Shown here: positions 7,416 to 8,637 of the stretch, piece by piece
How the letters are laid out: the number at the start of each line of letters is the position of its first letter
How positions within the stretch are numbered: position 1 is the first letter of the stretch
Notes under the pieces: generated by a model
The model's database searches: none
What the model was told of the DNA's origin: nothing
What the model saw: only the letters and a program-made list of their open reading frames with translations
Made by a program: the position numbers and the translations under genes
Source of the DNA: an uncultured Holosporaceae bacterium
GTDB lineage: Bacteria > Pseudomonadota > Alphaproteobacteria > CAISOG01
Direction: 5' to 3'
Assembly: GCA_903887035.1 (NCBI GenBank)
Contig: CAISOG010000180.1
Coordinates: forward strand, 1 to 8,637
DNA length: 8,637 nt

Positions 7416-7871
7416 TTAACGTTCGTAATTGACCACCATGCTGGTACGGGTTACCCCAGCGGCGGGCAGCTCCATATTTTGCACAAAGCCAGAACGCTGT
7501 GGTGGCTTAGCCGGATAATACTCACGTTGCTGAGTCCGCTGTGTTGGTTGCACCGCGCTAGACTGTTGGCGACTGAATCCCTGCCCCACCGCCATACCGC
7601 CGTTGCGCATGTTGGCCAACTCCCGCGCGACGGGCACCACCGCCTGACTGTAAATGGTGTTCATGGGTTGAGCCGCCTGTTGACCAAATTGCTGGATAAT
7701 TTGATCCGAGGCGTATTGGATGCTGGCGGGATTGTTTTCGAATACGCTGATCATCTTTTGCTCAAAGGACGATTCCCCCAAATCCAATCCCTGCCCCGCA
7801 TGTTGAACGGCGGTAAAACCTAGATACAACAATAACAATTGACCTGCATAACGGGTTAAAAACTGTGTCAT
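7416..7871 (-). CDS. Hypothetical Gln-rich protein with N-terminal hydrophobic segment
   Basis: I do not recognise this 151-residue protein. A hydrophobic stretch at residues 9-21 (AGQLLLLYLGFTA) could be a membrane anchor or a signal peptide cleaved near VQHA (22-25). Residues 30-95 look helical and contain FEQKMISVFENNPAS and a Gln-rich patch at 57-69. The segment from about 96 to 128 is rich in Gln, Arg, Ser and Pro and probably disordered; the last 20 residues look beta-prone and end in NYER. The ATG at 7871 has AGGA 10 bases upstream. It lies 34 bases downstream of the other small minus-strand gene and is probably cotranscribed with it. Its stop is only 6 bases from the stop of the convergent His-rich gene. 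Codon and base use look like those of neighbouring genes, and shared orientation with a gene of similar character supports it being real. Confidence 0.65.
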   Translation of the reverse strand: MTQFLTRYAGQLLLLYLGFTAVQHAGQGLDLGESSFEQKMISVFENNPASIQYASDQIIQQFGQQAAQPMNTIYSQAVVPVARELANMRNGGMAVGQGFSRQQSSAVQPTQRTQQREYYPAKPPQRSGFVQNMELPAAGVTRTSMVVNYER

Positions 7872-7905
7872 GAATATATTATCCTATAAATTTCTTAACA
7901 TTCCC

Positions 7906-8199
7906 CTACATGGCCGAAGACAGCTGTCCCGCCAATTGCTGAAGAGTTTGTGGGTCGGCTGTTAAAAGATTACCCATACCATTCGCTTGCATCTGTCCAA
8001 CCAAATTCATCAATTCTTGCTGCTGTTTATCGCCATTCATCCCTGCAGAGGCATAGACTCCCTGGCCATTTTGTAAGCCTGCAATGTTGCGAATGGCGGG
8101 TGTTTTCGCCAGGCTTTCCACCCAACCAAAACCATAAAACAATACGATAATCAGAAAAATCTTACCGAATATCAGATTAACAAAAAGCTTCGCGTCCAT
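7906..8199 (-). CDS. Small single-pass membrane protein, hypothetical
   Basis: This 97-residue protein has no family I recognise. Residues 7-25 form a strong transmembrane segment (VNLIFGKIFLIIVLFYGFG) with Lys4 and Lys13 near its start, so it is likely an inner-membrane protein or an uncleaved signal anchor with the C-terminus outside. The rest is Gln-, Asn-, Gly- and Met-rich, with two likely amphipathic helices at about 58-72 (KQQQELMNLVGQMQA) and 82-95 (DPQTLQQLAGQLSS). The ATG at 8199 is preceded by GAGGAA with a 6-base spacing, a good ribosome binding site and the best argument that the gene is real. It is first in a probable two-gene unit reading leftward and has about 430 bases of intergenic DNA upstream. 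Confidence 0.65.
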   Translation of the reverse strand: MDAKLFVNLIFGKIFLIIVLFYGFGWVESLAKTPAIRNIAGLQNGQGVYASAGMNGDKQQQELMNLVGQMQANGMGNLLTADPQTLQQLAGQLSSAM

Positions 8200-8458
8200 C
8201 GCCGATTCCTCAATACCTTTGTGCTAGAAATTTTAAACTCATCCTGCGCTCTTCTTTGATTAATATACGCCGTAATATCTTATAAATTGATTAACCACAG
8301 ATTGCTTATGGCTATAAAATAGCTTGCACAAGATTTTTAATTGGTAGCCAGCGCCTTTCATACCCTCATATATACCCAATCTTTTTGTTGATATACCATT
8401 GATAAGCATAGCAAATTTGGTTTTTTGGCTGGAGCAAATGAATTGAAACCTTCCCCGG

Positions 8459-8497
8459 CCAGCCTCAAAAGCCAGCCTTCACGACCAGTCTTTCTAA
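8459..8497 (+). repeat. Three tandem degenerate 13-bp direct repeats
   Basis: Three units start exactly 13 bases apart: CCAGCCTCAAAAG (8459-8471), CCAGCCTTCACGA (8472-8484) and CCAGTCTTTCTAA (8485-8497). The shared core is CCAG[C/T]CT[C/T]. Nothing similar continues on either side in the same phase. Inverted CTGG copies occur at 8429, 8503 and 8562, so alternative stems are possible: GGCTGG (8427-8432) can pair with CCAGCC (8459-8464 or 8472-8477), and ACCAG (8484-8488) with CTGGT (8503-8507). The array may be a protein-binding operator or part of a structured transcript. Confidence 0.5.
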
Positions 8498-8535
8498 AAA
8501 CGCTGGTAAGACCTATAGGGTGAGCAATATTTTGA

Positions 8536-8569
8536 TCGTCTCCAGATTCCTTTCGCCACCACTGGACGA
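8536..8569. other. Inverted repeat (potential hairpin)
   Basis: TCG-tc-TCCAG (8536-8545) is complementary to CTGGACGA (8562-8569), giving an 8-bp stem with a 2-base bulge around a 16-base loop. No T-tract follows on either strand, so it is not a classical intrinsic terminator. It could be an operator half-site pair or part of a leader RNA for the gene starting at the window edge. Confidence 0.35.
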
Positions 8570-8591
8570 ACAGGATGCGGCTGATTATACC
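8563..8591 (+). promoter_or_regulatory. Weak candidate sigma-70-like promoter for the rightward gene
   Basis: TGGACG (8563-8568) and TATACC (8586-8591) are separated by 17 bases, and each matches the consensus at four of six positions. Transcription would begin about 35 bases before the ATG at 8633. Such matches occur by chance often, so this is only a candidate. It conflicts with the alternative start at 8575. Confidence 0.22.
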
Positions 8592-8632
8592 AAAAGACAG
8601 ACATCACATTGTGGATAGAACGGAGCCATCCT

Positions 8633-8637
8633 ATGAC
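8633..8637 (+). CDS. Possible 5' end of a rightward gene, cut by the window edge
   Basis: An ATG at 8633 is preceded by GGAG with a 7-base spacing, an ideal ribosome binding arrangement, but only the start codon and two more bases are inside the window, so nothing can be said of the product. An alternative is the ATG at 8575 in another frame, which stays open for 21 codons to the window edge (it begins MRLIIPKDRHH) and has only a weak GGA 8 bases upstream. At most one of the two is likely to be the true start. Confidence 0.28.

Larger units (their letters stand above)
8200..8632. promoter_or_regulatory. Long intergenic region, AT-rich on the left and structured on the right
   Basis: No convincing gene lies in this 433-base stretch. 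Its left part (about 8215-8430) is visibly richer in A and T than the coding DNA, as expected for the promoter zone of the leftward small genes. On the minus strand, TTGTGC and TAAGCA with 17 bases between them (8330 down to 8302) are a weak promoter candidate, and GCTAT-AAA-ATAGC (8311-8323) is a small hairpin. The direct repeat TTGATA occurs twice near 8388-8404. The right part (8427-8570) returns to higher GC and contains several CCAG/CTGG arms, listed separately. Nothing here matches the tmRNA, RNase P, SRP RNA or riboswitch cores that I know. Confidence 0.45.

Noticed and set aside
7440..7460. GCTGG/CCAGC inverted repeat just downstream of the plus-strand operon, considered as its terminator.
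   Set aside because: It is followed by GC-rich sequence rather than a T-tract and lies within the coding sequence of the convergent small gene.
8442..8450. ATTGAAACC, which resembles the 3' end of many CRISPR repeats.
   Set aside because: It occurs once, with no repeat-spacer periodicity around it and no cas genes in the window.
8421..8464. GGCTGG/CCAGCC stem beside a T-tract (TTTTTT at 8421-8426), considered as an intrinsic terminator.
   Set aside because: The T-tract precedes the stem on the plus strand and becomes an A-tract after it on the minus strand, so the polarity is wrong in both directions.

Overview
The window looks like chromosomal DNA of a Gram-negative bacterium of moderately high GC, most likely an alphaproteobacterium. 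That placement is an inference from base composition, densely packed genes, Sec-type signal peptides and the families present; there is no rRNA or other marker gene to prove it. I see no tRNA, rRNA, insertion sequence, integrase or CRISPR array.

Layout. At the left, a LysE/RhtB-type amino-acid exporter lies on the minus strand (59-724). A 145-base divergent intergenic region with small palindromes separates it from a long plus-strand block (870-7409) of six genes. These are an exported glutathione peroxidase-like protein, an ABC ATPase (GldA/CcmA type), an ABC-2 permease (GldF type), a large membrane-anchored GldG-type auxiliary protein with a coiled coil, a DUF4340 protein, and an exported histidine-rich protein with two copies of an H-x12-H-x-H-P motif. 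Every junction within 20 bases, one an overlap, points to one transcription unit. To the right, two small minus-strand genes (7416-7871 and 7906-8199) encode short Gln-rich proteins with one N-terminal hydrophobic segment and no family I recognise. The upstream one begins in a roughly 430-base AT-rich intergenic region, which ends in a patch with three 13-bp tandem repeats, a hairpin, and the probable start of a rightward gene at the window edge.

How the genes may work together. The ATPase, permease, GldG and DUF4340 proteins form a recurrent four-part membrane machine whose substrate is unknown outside the Bacteroidetes gliding literature. No gliding or type IX secretion gene is visible here. 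In this window the machine is flanked by two periplasmic proteins, one with a thioredoxin-fold peroxidase domain and one with a probable metal-binding tandem domain. This suggests, as inference only, a role in envelope maintenance or in periplasmic metal and redox homeostasis. The most unusual points are that gene linkage, the duplicated histidine motif, the 7-G run at the ATPase/permease junction, the pair of unrecognised small proteins, and the 13-bp repeats near the right edge.
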